The notes below the pieces were generated by a model. It worked only from the letters and a program-made list of their open reading frames with translations, was not told where the DNA came from and did no database searches. This document shows positions 1 through 8,243 of a stretch of DNA of 64,000 bases, piece by piece. Both the position numbers and the translations under genes were made by a program. How positions within the stretch are numbered: the stretch's first letter is position 1; each line of letters begins with the position of its first letter. Source of the DNA: Peptacetobacter sp900550335 (GTDB lineage: Bacteria > Bacillota > Clostridia > Peptostreptococcales > Peptostreptococcaceae); assembly GCF_047528295.1 (NCBI RefSeq), contig NZ_CP180001.1:2294001-2358000 (forward strand). Reading direction: 5' to 3'.

Positions 1-734
1 AGGTCTGGATCCATTATTACTTTACCACCTAAAGATTCAGCTACTTTGTTAGCCTGTTCAACTATCATAGCTTTTCTTTCTGCCTGATCAAGTATTACAT
101 AGTTTTCTCTTAATTTAGCTTTGTAATCTTCTACTGAATTTACAACTATTTCTTTAGATCCTAAGAATCTATGTCCTTTAGTTACATTAGAAGCTACTAT
201 TCCTTCAAGGTCTACTGGAAGTACTTCATCATTAAGAAGTGCTACTAACCATCTTATAGGTCTAACAAATCTTATATCTTTTCCTGCCCAATGCATTGCT
301 TTAGGGAATACTACTGATTTTACAGCTAGTGGAAGTATTTCTTTTAATACTTCTGCTGTTTCAGCACCATTTTCTCTTATTGTAGCGAATAAATATTCAT
401 CTTTTCCTACTTCTTTAAAGTATATATCTTCTGGATTTAATCCTTTACTTCTCATGAATCCCTGAGCTGGTTTAGTAAAGTTACCATCAGCATCTAATGA
501 TATTTTTTTAGAAGGTCCTTTTACTTCTTCTTCTAAATCTTCTTGTCTTTCTGCTAATCCATTTATTATGAAAGTTAATCTTCTTGGAGTTGCGAAAGTT
601 TCTATATCGTCAAATTTAACTCTTTTTTCATTAAGCATTTTTGCAGTACTTTCTTTTATCTGTTTTAAAGTACTAGCAACGAATCTTGATGGCATTTCTT
701 CAACGCCTACTTCAAATAAAAGGTAGTTATTCAT
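1..734 (-). CDS. glyS: glycine--tRNA ligase beta subunit, N-terminal part (runs off the window)
   Basis: Beta subunit of the bacterial alpha2-beta2 glycyl-tRNA synthetase, which charges tRNA-Gly in the cytoplasm. The minus-strand frame opens with MNNYLLFEVGVEEMPSRF, the usual GlyS N-terminus, and stays open to the window edge (about 244 residues seen). The ATG overlaps the stop of glyQ by one base (TAATG), so the two subunits are translationally coupled. The C-terminal anticodon-binding part lies outside the window. Confidence 0.95.
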   Translation of the reverse strand, partial: MNNYLLFEVGVEEMPSRFVASTLKQIKESTAKMLNEKRVKFDDIETFATPRRLTFIINGLAERQEDLEEEVKGPSKKISLDADGNFTKPAQGFMRSKGLNPEDIYFKEVGKDEYLFATIRENGAETAEVLKEILPLAVKSVVFPKAMHWAGKDIRFVRPIRWLVALLNDEVLPVDLEGIVASNVTKGHRFLGSKEIVVNSVEDYKAKLRENYVILDQAERKAMIVEQANKVAESLGGKVIMDPD

Positions 735-1615
735 TATTTGTCACCATCCTTTTTTAATAGAGGGAATCCCATTTCTTCTCTCTGTTTTATATATGTTTCG
801 GCTACTACTTTTGCCATATTTCTTACTCTACCTATAAATGCAGCTCTCTGACTTACACCAATTGCTCCTCTTGCATCAAGAGTATTGAAAGTATGAGAAC
901 ATTTTAATACGTAATCATAAGAAGGTATAACAAGGCCTTTATCCATTAATTTTAATGCTTCTTTTTCGTATTCATCGAATAAGTGGAATAATAATTCTGC
1001 ATTACATTCATCAAATGAGTAAACAGAGTTTTCATATTCCTGTTTCTGGAATACATCGCCGTAAGTTAATTCATCATTCCATTTTAAGTCGTATACACTA
1101 TCTACATCCTGTATGTACATAGCTATTCTTTCAAGACCGTAAGTTATCTCTCCTGTTTCTAATTCACATTCCTGATTACCTACCTGCTGGAAATATGTAA
1201 ACTGAGTGATTTCCATTCCATCAAGCCAAACTTCCCAGCCTAGCCCCCAAGCACCTACAGTAGCTCCTTCCCAGTTATCTTCAACAAATCTTATATCGTG
1301 TTCTAATGGGTTTATACCTATTTCTTTTAAACTATCTAAATATAAGTCCTGTATATCATCTGGTGATGGTTTTAATATAACCTGGAACTGATGATGCTGA
1401 TATAATCTGTTTGGGTTTTCTCCGTATCTACCATCTGCTGGTCTTCTTGATGGTTCAACGTAGCATACTTTCCATGGTTCTGGACCAAGTGATCTTAAGA
1501 AAGTATTTGGATTCATTGTTCCTGCACCTTTTTCAACATCATAAGGCTGTGTAATGATACATCCTTGCTTAGACCAATATCTCTGTAAAGCAAGAATCAT
1601 CTCCTGAAAATTCAT
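734..1615 (-). CDS. glyQ: glycine--tRNA ligase alpha subunit
   Basis: Catalytic alpha subunit of the class II, tetrameric bacterial glycyl-tRNA synthetase. The 293-residue length is normal for the family. The protein begins MNFQEMILALQRYWSKQGC and contains the family block ending in QHHQFQVILKPSP, which carries class II motif 2 residues. The start is supported by a GGAGGG ribosome site 7 bases upstream. It overlaps glyS by one base and is followed by it, the standard glyQS operon. No T-box leader was seen upstream, only a simple hairpin. Confidence 0.97.
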   Translation of the reverse strand: MNFQEMILALQRYWSKQGCIITQPYDVEKGAGTMNPNTFLRSLGPEPWKVCYVEPSRRPADGRYGENPNRLYQHHQFQVILKPSPDDIQDLYLDSLKEIGINPLEHDIRFVEDNWEGATVGAWGLGWEVWLDGMEITQFTYFQQVGNQECELETGEITYGLERIAMYIQDVDSVYDLKWNDELTYGDVFQKQEYENSVYSFDECNAELLFHLFDEYEKEALKLMDKGLVIPSYDYVLKCSHTFNTLDARGAIGVSQRAAFIGRVRNMAKVVAETYIKQREEMGFPLLKKDGDK

Positions 1616-1636
1616 AAAAATCCCTCCTAAATATTA

Positions 1637-1662
1637 TAGCCTTCCGTTTACACGAAAGGCTA
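1637..1662 (-). promoter_or_regulatory. hairpin in the leader of glyQ
   Basis: Inverted repeat TAGCCTTYCG / CGRAAGGCTA (one mismatch, 6-base loop) just upstream of the glyQ ribosome site on the minus strand. No T-run follows in the direction of glyQ, so it is not a clear terminator. It may protect the mRNA end or be a weak terminator of the upstream gene. Confidence 0.4.
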
Positions 1663-1754
1663 CTTTGCAATACTTTATATGTTTTAAATACCAATTACCT
1701 TATAATCGATATTAAATAAACTTTATCAGTAAAAACTAATCTTTTTTAAATCTG

Positions 1755-2381
1755 CTATTCAGCATTTTCGTCTTTTTCACATTCATTTATTAAATCATCT
1801 GTTATATCTTTATCGTCTGTATCTTCTTTTTTCTTTACAACTGTTTCTTTTAAATCCTTAGCTGTATTAACAAACATATCTTTTAATACTATTGCTTTTT
1901 CTTCATTAAGTTCTCCTAAATCAACAGTTTCTCCATCTGCTTCATTCTGTATTTTTATTCTATATTTAGATAATACAGCAGCTGATAGTCCAAGAATTGT
2001 AAGAAGAGGCATCATAGCTATTCCTATTACACCAACTGTAAATGGAATATTCATTATTATTTTGCCTTCTTTTTCAACGACTACTCTTACTCTGTTACTT
2101 TTAGCAAATAATTCTTTTAACTGAGCTTTAAGCTCTTCTACATCTTTGCCTATTTTTTCTTCTGTGCTTTTTCTAACTTCCTCAGCGTCTTCTTTACTTT
2201 TTTCAAAGAAATCTTCAACTTTTTTCTTTGCTTTTATTGCTCCTGAATTTTCTTCAAGGTAGATTATAGCCTCTAGGATATCTCCATCAGAATGAACAAG
2301 TGCCTCTTTTACTTCTTTGTAACTAGCTGATGGCACTCTTTCCATTACTTTATCCACCATTTCAATTGTTATACTGCTCAT
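1755..2381 (-). CDS. DUF4342 protein with N-terminal UBA-like domain
   Basis: Protein of 208 residues and unknown cellular role. Residues 1-45 form a UBA/TS-N-like helical module (a MVDKVMERVPSASYKEVKEA-type sequence). A charged, coiled-coil-like linker follows. Residues about 95-150 match the DUF4342 pattern: a basic strand, then a hydrophobic segment around IPFTVGVIGIAMMPLLTILG that is probably one membrane span. The C-terminus is acidic. The start has AAAGGAG 8 bases upstream, inside the end of recO, so it is co-transcribed with recO. UBA-like folds bind EF-Ts or other partners; the function here is not known. Confidence 0.8.
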   Translation of the reverse strand: MSSITIEMVDKVMERVPSASYKEVKEALVHSDGDILEAIIYLEENSGAIKAKKKVEDFFEKSKEDAEEVRKSTEEKIGKDVEELKAQLKELFAKSNRVRVVVEKEGKIIMNIPFTVGVIGIAMMPLLTILGLSAAVLSKYRIKIQNEADGETVDLGELNEEKAIVLKDMFVNTAKDLKETVVKKKEDTDDKDITDDLINECEKDENAE

Positions 2382-2396
2382 AATATCAGCTCCTTT

Positions 2397-3149
2397 TTAA
2401 AACTTATGTAAATCATCTAAGATGTTTAGAGATTTCATATTTAAATTACTTACATATGCTGTTAAGTACTGTTTCATTAATTTTGAAAGTTCCTTAGTCA
2501 GCACTTTATTGACTTGTGCCTTGCTGACAGTCTCTATTTCATTTGTCAGTATATAATTCATAAGCTTTCTCGTTGTTATATCAAGTCTTATATTTCCCGA
2601 GAAATTTTCTGCACATCTTTTACAAAGCATTCCACCTTCTTCTATATTGAATATAGCCCTTTGATCCGATTCATCTCCACATACAGAACATCTATCGGTA
2701 ATAGGTCTAAATCCCATACAATCAGAAAACTTCAATTCAAAAGCTGCTGTTATAAACTCTTTATCAACATCCTTTTGAGACAGAAGATACATCGTTTTAA
2801 CTATTAAATTGAATAATTTCGGATTTGTCTGGTTTTCTAAAAGAGAATTTTCAACTAATCTAGATATATAGGATGCATAAGAAAATGCATCTATATCATA
2901 GGATATATCATAAAAACTTTTTATTATCTCGCTCTGAGATACTCTATACATTCCTCTTTGTTTTTTTAATGTAAAATTGCTATATGCAAAAAGTTGTGCT
3001 GAAGGAAGTAGTGCCGACTTATTTCTTTTGGCACCTTTGGCTATTGCTGATACTTTTCCTAAATTTCTAGTAAAAATAGTAAGTATCACATCATTTTCAG
3101 AGTATCTGGATGTTCTAAGAACTATCCCCTGTGTGTTGAATATAACCAA
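2397..3149 (-). CDS. recO: DNA repair protein RecO
   Basis: RecO loads RecA on SSB-coated single-stranded DNA with RecR in RecF-pathway repair. The N-terminal OB fold (FNTQGIVLRTSRYSENDVIL) and the C-terminal CxxC...CxxC zinc site (DRCSVCGDES...LCKRC) are visible. I chose a TTG start giving MVIFNTQ, because AAGGA lies 8 bases upstream; a TTG three codons earlier would sit directly on that ribosome site. It sits between mgtE and the DUF4342 gene, downstream of era as in many Clostridia. Confidence 0.93.
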   Translation of the reverse strand: MVIFNTQGIVLRTSRYSENDVILTIFTRNLGKVSAIAKGAKRNKSALLPSAQLFAYSNFTLKKQRGMYRVSQSEIIKSFYDISYDIDAFSYASYISRLVENSLLENQTNPKLFNLIVKTMYLLSQKDVDKEFITAAFELKFSDCMGFRPITDRCSVCGDESDQRAIFNIEEGGMLCKRCAENFSGNIRLDITTRKLMNYILTNEIETVSKAQVNKVLTKELSKLMKQYLTAYVSNLNMKSLNILDDLHKF

Positions 3150-3232
3150 ATTTATCAATCCTTTTTATTATATTAATTATACTATATTTTCATTAAGTTT
3201 TATATATTTATATTATCATAATCTTTAATTTA

Positions 3233-4618
3233 TTATCCTATCATCTGTGAAAGTAGTATACTAGATGTTAAATAATAAGCTCCTATTCCAATTATATCTA
3301 AAATTGTAGATATAACCGGAGCAGATATTGTAGCTGGGTCTGAGTCTAATTTAGTAAGCATAACAGGGGCTAGTACACCTATTAAAGCTCCTATTGCCAT
3401 ATTTACAAATAATGAAATAGATATAACTAAAGCCATATTTACATTATGTTTAAATACATAAATAACAATAGCTGTTATTACTCCACATATCAGTCCTGTA
3501 ATTATCCCAACTAAACTTTCTTTTGCAATATCCTTTCCAGATATTTCCCTATTAGATAGGGTTATTATTGTAACTGAAGATGCCTGGCATCCTATATTAC
3601 CACCCATTCCTATAACTAACGGAACAAAGAATAGAAGTTCCACAAAATTTGTTCTTATTAGAGTGTCGAAGTTTGCCATTAAACTTGAAGCCAATAACCC
3701 TCCGATTAAAGTTAATAAAAGCCAAGGCATTCTACCTCTTATTGAAGATAATATCTGCTGTGCTAAAGTTGAGTTTTCATCCTCAGCAGTATCTCTCTCA
3801 TGTTCTGAGCTACCTGCTAATTTGTACATATCTTCATTAGCTTCCTCTTCCATAACATCTATAATATCATCTACTTTTATTATACCTCTAAGTTTTCCTT
3901 CTCTGTCTACAACTGGGATTGCAACTAAATTATATTTTGATACCAATCTAACTGCCTCTTCCCTATCTTCGTCATCATAAACTGATATAAGATTTTCTAT
4001 CATAAGATCTTCTACTATAGCCTCATCTCTAGCAACTATAAGTTCTCTAAGAGAAAGTACACCCACTAGCTTTTCTTCATCATCGACTACATATATATAG
4101 TAGATTGTCTCCGCATCTTCTGCTTCTTCTCTCATTTTTTCTATAGCTTGAAGTGCAGTCATGTCCTTATTTATAGATATATATCCTTTTGTCATAGTAC
4201 CACCAGCTGTATCATCTTCATAGAATAAAAGCTCTTTAACAGCTTCAGCGTCCTCAGGATTTAGGTAATCTATTATTTTTAATCTTTCATCTTCTTCAAG
4301 TTCATTTAAAATATCTGCCATATCTCCTAATGACATGCATTCTAAGATATTTTTAGCATGCTCTATTTCAAGTTTCGAAATCATTCTACTGAAAAATTCA
4401 ACTCCACTTTCCTCTAATATAGAAGCTGCCATATCACTTGGAAGTATTTCAAATAATTTTACCTGCATTCCCTCGTCTTCTAAATTTTCCATAACATCAT
4501 ATATATCTATAATATGATATTCCTCAAGTAATTCTCTAAGTTCGAAGTATTTGTGATTTTCAATTAACGACTTGACCTCGTCTAATAAATCTTGTGATGT
4601 TTCTTGCGTCCTGTCCAT
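3233..4618 (-). CDS. mgtE: magnesium transporter MgtE
   Basis: Dimeric Mg2+ channel of the cytoplasmic membrane, gated by cytosolic Mg2+. Domain order: N-terminal superhelical MgtE_N (about 10-130), two CBS domains (about 135-260), then a membrane domain of about five helices (290-461) with a GMGGNIGCQASS segment equivalent to the pore motif. I set the start at the ATG 5 bases after AAAGGTGG rather than the GTG three codons upstream. It is 38 bases downstream of era on the same strand. No M-box riboswitch is visible in that short gap. Confidence 0.94.
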   Translation of the reverse strand: MDRTQETSQDLLDEVKSLIENHKYFELRELLEEYHIIDIYDVMENLEDEGMQVKLFEILPSDMAASILEESGVEFFSRMISKLEIEHAKNILECMSLGDMADILNELEEDERLKIIDYLNPEDAEAVKELLFYEDDTAGGTMTKGYISINKDMTALQAIEKMREEAEDAETIYYIYVVDDEEKLVGVLSLRELIVARDEAIVEDLMIENLISVYDDEDREEAVRLVSKYNLVAIPVVDREGKLRGIIKVDDIIDVMEEEANEDMYKLAGSSEHERDTAEDENSTLAQQILSSIRGRMPWLLLTLIGGLLASSLMANFDTLIRTNFVELLFFVPLVIGMGGNIGCQASSVTIITLSNREISGKDIAKESLVGIITGLICGVITAIVIYVFKHNVNMALVISISLFVNMAIGALIGVLAPVMLTKLDSDPATISAPVISTILDIIGIGAYYLTSSILLSQMIG

Positions 4619-4656
4619 TTTATCCACCTTTTTAATATATTTTGTATTAAATACAA

Positions 4657-5556
4657 TTATTTGCTATTATCATTGAGCCCAAAATTATTGATATAATTCT
4701 GTAAGTTTCTCCAGTTTTCTTTAACTTTTACCCATAACTGAAGGTTTATCTGAGAACCTAAAAGTAATTCTATATCCTGTCTAGCAGATTTTCCTATTCC
4801 TTTTAGCTTTCTTCCACCTTTACCTATGATTATTCCCTTGTGAGAATCTCTTTCACAATAAATAACTGCAGATATGTCTATTATATCTTTATTCTGTCTT
4901 GCCTTCATTCTTTCTATTTCAACAGCTACCCCATGAGGTACCTCGTCATCAACATAATGAAGAACTTTCTCTCTTATAAGTTCAGCTATTAGGACTCTTT
5001 CTGGCTGATCTGTTACCATATAATCTGGGAAATATTTTGGCCCTTCTTCTAAATCTTCTTTGATAACATTTATAAGAGTTTTTACATTTTTACCTTTTAA
5101 TGCAGATATTGGCACTATTTCTTTAAACATTTTCTCATCATCGTACATTTTTATTATGTCGAATAATTCATCTTTGTCCTCTATCTGATCTATTTTGTTT
5201 ATTACTAGAACTATTGGTGTTTTAGAACCTCTAAGATCTTCCATTATTCTTCTATCTCCAGGTCCTATTTTTCTTGAGCTATCTACAACAAATAGTATTA
5301 AATCTACATTACTAAATGCATCTGTAGCAGCTTTTACCATTATTTCTCCTAGTTTATTTTTTGGTTTGTGTATACCAGGAGTATCTAAAAATACCACCTG
5401 TGATTCATCATCAGTATAAACCGCCTGAATTGTATTTCTTGTTGTCTGAGGTTTATCACTCATTATAGCTATTTTTTCTCCAACAACATTGTTCATCAAA
5501 GTAGATTTTCCTACGTTTGGTCTACCTACTATGCTGACAAAACCTGATTTAAACAT
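4657..5556 (-). CDS. era: GTPase Era
   Basis: Ribosome-assembly GTPase that binds the 3' end of 16S rRNA. G1 GRPNVGKS (11-18), G3 DTPG (58-61) and G4 NKID (120-123) are intact. The C-terminal KH domain shows GIIIGKGGRKLK. The length (299) is normal. It has a strong ribosome site (TAGGAGA). It follows the lipid kinase/phosphatase gene with a short gap, the usual ybeY-dgk-era order. Confidence 0.97.
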   Translation of the reverse strand: MFKSGFVSIVGRPNVGKSTLMNNVVGEKIAIMSDKPQTTRNTIQAVYTDDESQVVFLDTPGIHKPKNKLGEIMVKAATDAFSNVDLILFVVDSSRKIGPGDRRIMEDLRGSKTPIVLVINKIDQIEDKDELFDIIKMYDDEKMFKEIVPISALKGKNVKTLINVIKEDLEEGPKYFPDYMVTDQPERVLIAELIREKVLHYVDDEVPHGVAVEIERMKARQNKDIIDISAVIYCERDSHKGIIIGKGGRKLKGIGKSARQDIELLLGSQINLQLWVKVKENWRNLQNYINNFGLNDNSK

Positions 5557-5581
5557 ATATTATTCTCCTAACTTTTTATAA

Positions 5582-6313
5582 TTAATAGAAAAGACCTAAC
5601 TGGAATACCAATATTGCAATTAGAGTACCTAATACACCTCCTGCAACTGTTTCCCAAAATGTATGTATCTTTCCCTCTATTCTACTCTGTGCAACGAGTA
5701 ATGCCATTAAATATGCAAGTGTAGATGCTTCTACCCTTTCTGTCATAAGTGTTATAGCTGTAGCTATTGCAAATGAAAGAGCTGCATGCCCACTAGGCAT
5801 CCCACCCTTTAGAGGAGTTCCTGTATTTGTAAGTGCTTTTGCAACAACAACTGCTAGTAAAACCATGACTATACATATTAATGTTATATGCATTTCAGAT
5901 TCTCTTATTGAATAAATAAGATAACCCGAAAGCTTGGTCAATTTATCATAGAAAATTATATAACCAACTGCAACAGCATTTAACGATACAACAAGTACCG
6001 CCCCTGCTGCAACATCTTTAGCTATCTTTGCTAATTCATGGTATTCCGATGTAACTAGGTCTACAGTTTTTTCAATTGCTGTATTAAACATCTCAGCAAC
6101 TATAACAAGTGTTATAGCAACTAAAAGCATTATAAACTCTAGTTTAGATAGTTTAAATAATAAACTTACAAGCAAAATACTAAATGCTATAAGATAGTGA
6201 ATCTTCATATTTCTTTCTGATTTAAAAGTATATATAACTCCCTCTATTGCAGCATTAAATGATTTGATTATGTTTTGTTTCTTTTTCTTCTTTTTTTTAC
6301 CGTTTTCTTCCAT
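5582..6313 (-). CDS. undecaprenol/diacylglycerol kinase fused to a PAP2 phosphatase
   Basis: Membrane protein of 243 residues with two enzymes in one chain. Residues about 12-115 are a DgkA-type kinase with the signature EMFNTAIEKTVDL and AKDVAAGAVL. The C-terminal half is a PAP2 phosphatase domain with MPSGHA and SRIEGKIHTFWETVAGG. The kinase domain makes lipid phosphate (undecaprenol in Gram-positives); the PAP2 half could remove phosphate from lipid pyrophosphates. I start at the ATG 9 bases after AGGGAG, not the upstream TTG. The N-terminus is very Lys-rich. It lies between ybeY and era. Confidence 0.9.
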   Translation of the reverse strand: MEENGKKKKKKKQNIIKSFNAAIEGVIYTFKSERNMKIHYLIAFSILLVSLLFKLSKLEFIMLLVAITLVIVAEMFNTAIEKTVDLVTSEYHELAKIAKDVAAGAVLVVSLNAVAVGYIIFYDKLTKLSGYLIYSIRESEMHITLICIVMVLLAVVVAKALTNTGTPLKGGMPSGHAALSFAIATAITLMTERVEASTLAYLMALLVAQSRIEGKIHTFWETVAGGVLGTLIAILVFQLGLFY

Positions 6314-6349
6314 AGGACCCTGCTCCCTTTTCAAATATTAGTAAAAAAA

Positions 6350-6811
6350 CTAATCTCTAGTTATGTTTAATTTAGTAAGAACTGCCTCTTCTTTTTCTCT
6401 CATTTCTCTAGTATGTTCCTCAGTATCATGGTCGTAACCTAATAAATGGAACATACTGTGACATACTAAGAAGCAAACTTCTCTTTCGAAGCTATGTCCA
6501 TATTCTATACTCTGTTCTAAAGCTCTCTCAAGTGATACAACTATATCACCTAAAGACATTTCTTCATATTCTACATCCTCAAACTCATCAGATAGCATAG
6601 GGAATGATAGCACATCTGTAGCTCTATCAACACCTCTAAACTGTTTATTAAGCTCATGTATTTCTTTATTGTCTACAAAAGATATGCTTATATCGTAGTC
6701 ATCACTGTACCCTTCATAATCTAATACTTCTTCTACTATATCCTCTATTTTTTCATAAAGTTCATCTTTTATATCTATTTTTTCCTGTCTATCATCAAAT
6801 ATATATCTCAT
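6350..6811 (-). CDS. ybeY: endoribonuclease YbeY
   Basis: Zinc-dependent endoribonuclease in 16S rRNA maturation and ribosome quality control. The C-terminus holds the three-His zinc motif as HSMFHLLGYDHD; most homologues have Gly where Ser follows the first His. The start is the ATG of MRYIFDD, 5 bases after AGGTGG, giving 153 residues, normal for the family. The upstream TTG lacks a ribosome site. It is in an operon with phoH (upstream) and the kinase/PAP2 gene (downstream). Confidence 0.95.
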   Translation of the reverse strand: MRYIFDDRQEKIDIKDELYEKIEDIVEEVLDYEGYSDDYDISISFVDNKEIHELNKQFRGVDRATDVLSFPMLSDEFEDVEYEEMSLGDIVVSLERALEQSIEYGHSFEREVCFLVCHSMFHLLGYDHDTEEHTREMREKEEAVLTKLNITRD

Positions 6812-6892
6812 AATTTCCACCTGCTTATTTAATTTTTTGTTCAAATTAATTTTGAAATCAATCTATTTTTATTTAATTTTCAATTTACCAGA

Positions 6893-7894
6893 TTATTTGT
6901 TCTGTCTTTTTCTCTCTTCCTTTTTTTCTCTTTTGTAAGCTTCTTTTTTCTCGTATTTATCGTATGCCTTTATTATTCTCTGAACAAGCTCATGTCTAAC
7001 AACATCTCTATCTGTTAGCTCTTTTATTCCTATTCCATTGACATCCTTTAATATATACGTAGCCTGAACTAATCCACTTTTCTTATTTGATGGAAGGTCT
7101 GTCTGTGTAACATCACCTGTTACTACAGCTTTTGACCCAAACCCTAATCTAGTAAGGAACATTTTCATCTGCTCAGATGTTGTATTCTGCGCTTCATCTA
7201 GTATTATAAACGCATTATCAAGTGTTCTACCTCTCATAAATGCAAGAGGAGCAACCTCTATAATACCTCTTTCTATATATTTATTAACCTTATCTCCACC
7301 TAGCATTTCAAATAATGCATCATAAAGTGGTCTTAGATATGGGTCTATTTTTTCCTGTAAATCTCCAGGAAGGTATCCTAAGCTTTCACCAGCTTCAACT
7401 GCAGGTCTTGTAAGCACTATTCTTGTTACTTCATCTCTTTTAAATGCTTGCACTGCCATTGCAACTGCTAGATACGTTTTTCCTGTACCAGCTGGACCTA
7501 TACCAAAAGTTATATCATTATTTTCTATTAATTTAACGTATTCCTTTTGACCTAAAGTCTTAGGCTGAACTGGAGTACCTTTTTTTGTAAGTACTATTGT
7601 TCCTTCAAGTTCTTGTATTCTATTTTCATCTCCATCATTAAGAAGTGATAAAGAATATAGTATTGACTGTTTATCCAATGATTTTCCTTTAGATACTGTA
7701 GTGTGTAGCTCATTCATTAAACTATTTGCTGCCTCTACATTTTTTTCTTCACCTATCAAAATAAGATTTCCTTCTCTAAGTGTTACATCTATATTTAGTG
7801 ACTTTTCTATAAGCTTAATATTTTCATCAAAGTTTCCAAATAATTCTCTTTCAAAATTTGGCTCTGATATAAGAAATTTCTTTTGTATAATCAA
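6893..7894 (-). CDS. phoH: PhoH-like ATPase
   Basis: Cytoplasmic PhoH family protein, an ATPase probably involved in RNA metabolism with YbeY. The N-terminal KH-like part (about 10-110) is followed by the PhoH P-loop domain with GPAGTGKTYLAVA and DEAQNTT. The C-terminal tail is Lys/Glu/Arg-rich. The start codon is TTG with GGGAGG ten bases upstream. The phoH-ybeY pairing is conserved in Firmicutes. Confidence 0.92.
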   Translation of the reverse strand: MIIQKKFLISEPNFERELFGNFDENIKLIEKSLNIDVTLREGNLILIGEEKNVEAANSLMNELHTTVSKGKSLDKQSILYSLSLLNDGDENRIQELEGTIVLTKKGTPVQPKTLGQKEYVKLIENNDITFGIGPAGTGKTYLAVAMAVQAFKRDEVTRIVLTRPAVEAGESLGYLPGDLQEKIDPYLRPLYDALFEMLGGDKVNKYIERGIIEVAPLAFMRGRTLDNAFIILDEAQNTTSEQMKMFLTRLGFGSKAVVTGDVTQTDLPSNKKSGLVQATYILKDVNGIGIKELTDRDVVRHELVQRIIKAYDKYEKKEAYKREKKEERKRQNK

Positions 7895-8055
7895 TTCTTT
7901 CTTTCCTCCCAGCTTAAAGCTTTCTTAAACTTTTTTGTTTCATTACATAAATATAATTCCACATTCTATATTATACCATTTTTATTGCTTATTTCATAAT
8001 AAATTTGAACTTCATTTTTTATTATGAAATAAACTTTTAAAAATTTTTCTTTAAA

Positions 8056-8134
8056 GCTTGTAAAAAATATATCTATTCCTCTCCAGGCAGTCAAGCTGCA
8101 TTGTCGAGGAGATAGATATATTTAATTTACAAGC
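8056..8134 (-). repeat. structured intergenic repeat, copy 1 (short-core form)
   Basis: Imperfect inverted repeat with outer arms GCTTGTAAA...TTTACAAGC and an AT-rich stem. On the minus strand the core (8081-8106) reads CGACAATGCA...TGCCTGGAG. The same core recurs at 27509-27534 with completely different outer arms. It lies in the 349-base gap between the terminator of the rubredoxin gene and phoH. The rest of that gap is AT-rich with nothing recognised. Confidence 0.75.
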
Positions 8135-8195
8135 AACAGAAAGAATTTATTTAAAAGTAATAATTTATAAGTAAATTAATTTCATTCAAGACAGA

Positions 8196-8226
8196 AAAAA
8201 GGCTGTCACAAATTTTGTGACAGCCT
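8196..8226 (-). terminator. terminator of the flavin reductase/rubredoxin gene
   Basis: Near-perfect hairpin GGCTGTCACA.../...TGTGACAGCC followed on the minus strand by TTTTTT, 20 bases after the stop. Confidence 0.9.
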
Positions 8227-8243
8227 ATATAATATATCTTATT

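Noticed and set aside
1616..1754. T-box riboswitch upstream of glyQ.
   Set aside because: No T-box consensus (AGGGTGGCACCGCG-like) or specifier stem is present, only a simple hairpin.
4619..4656. M-box Mg riboswitch for mgtE.
   Set aside because: The gap to era is only 38 bases, too short.
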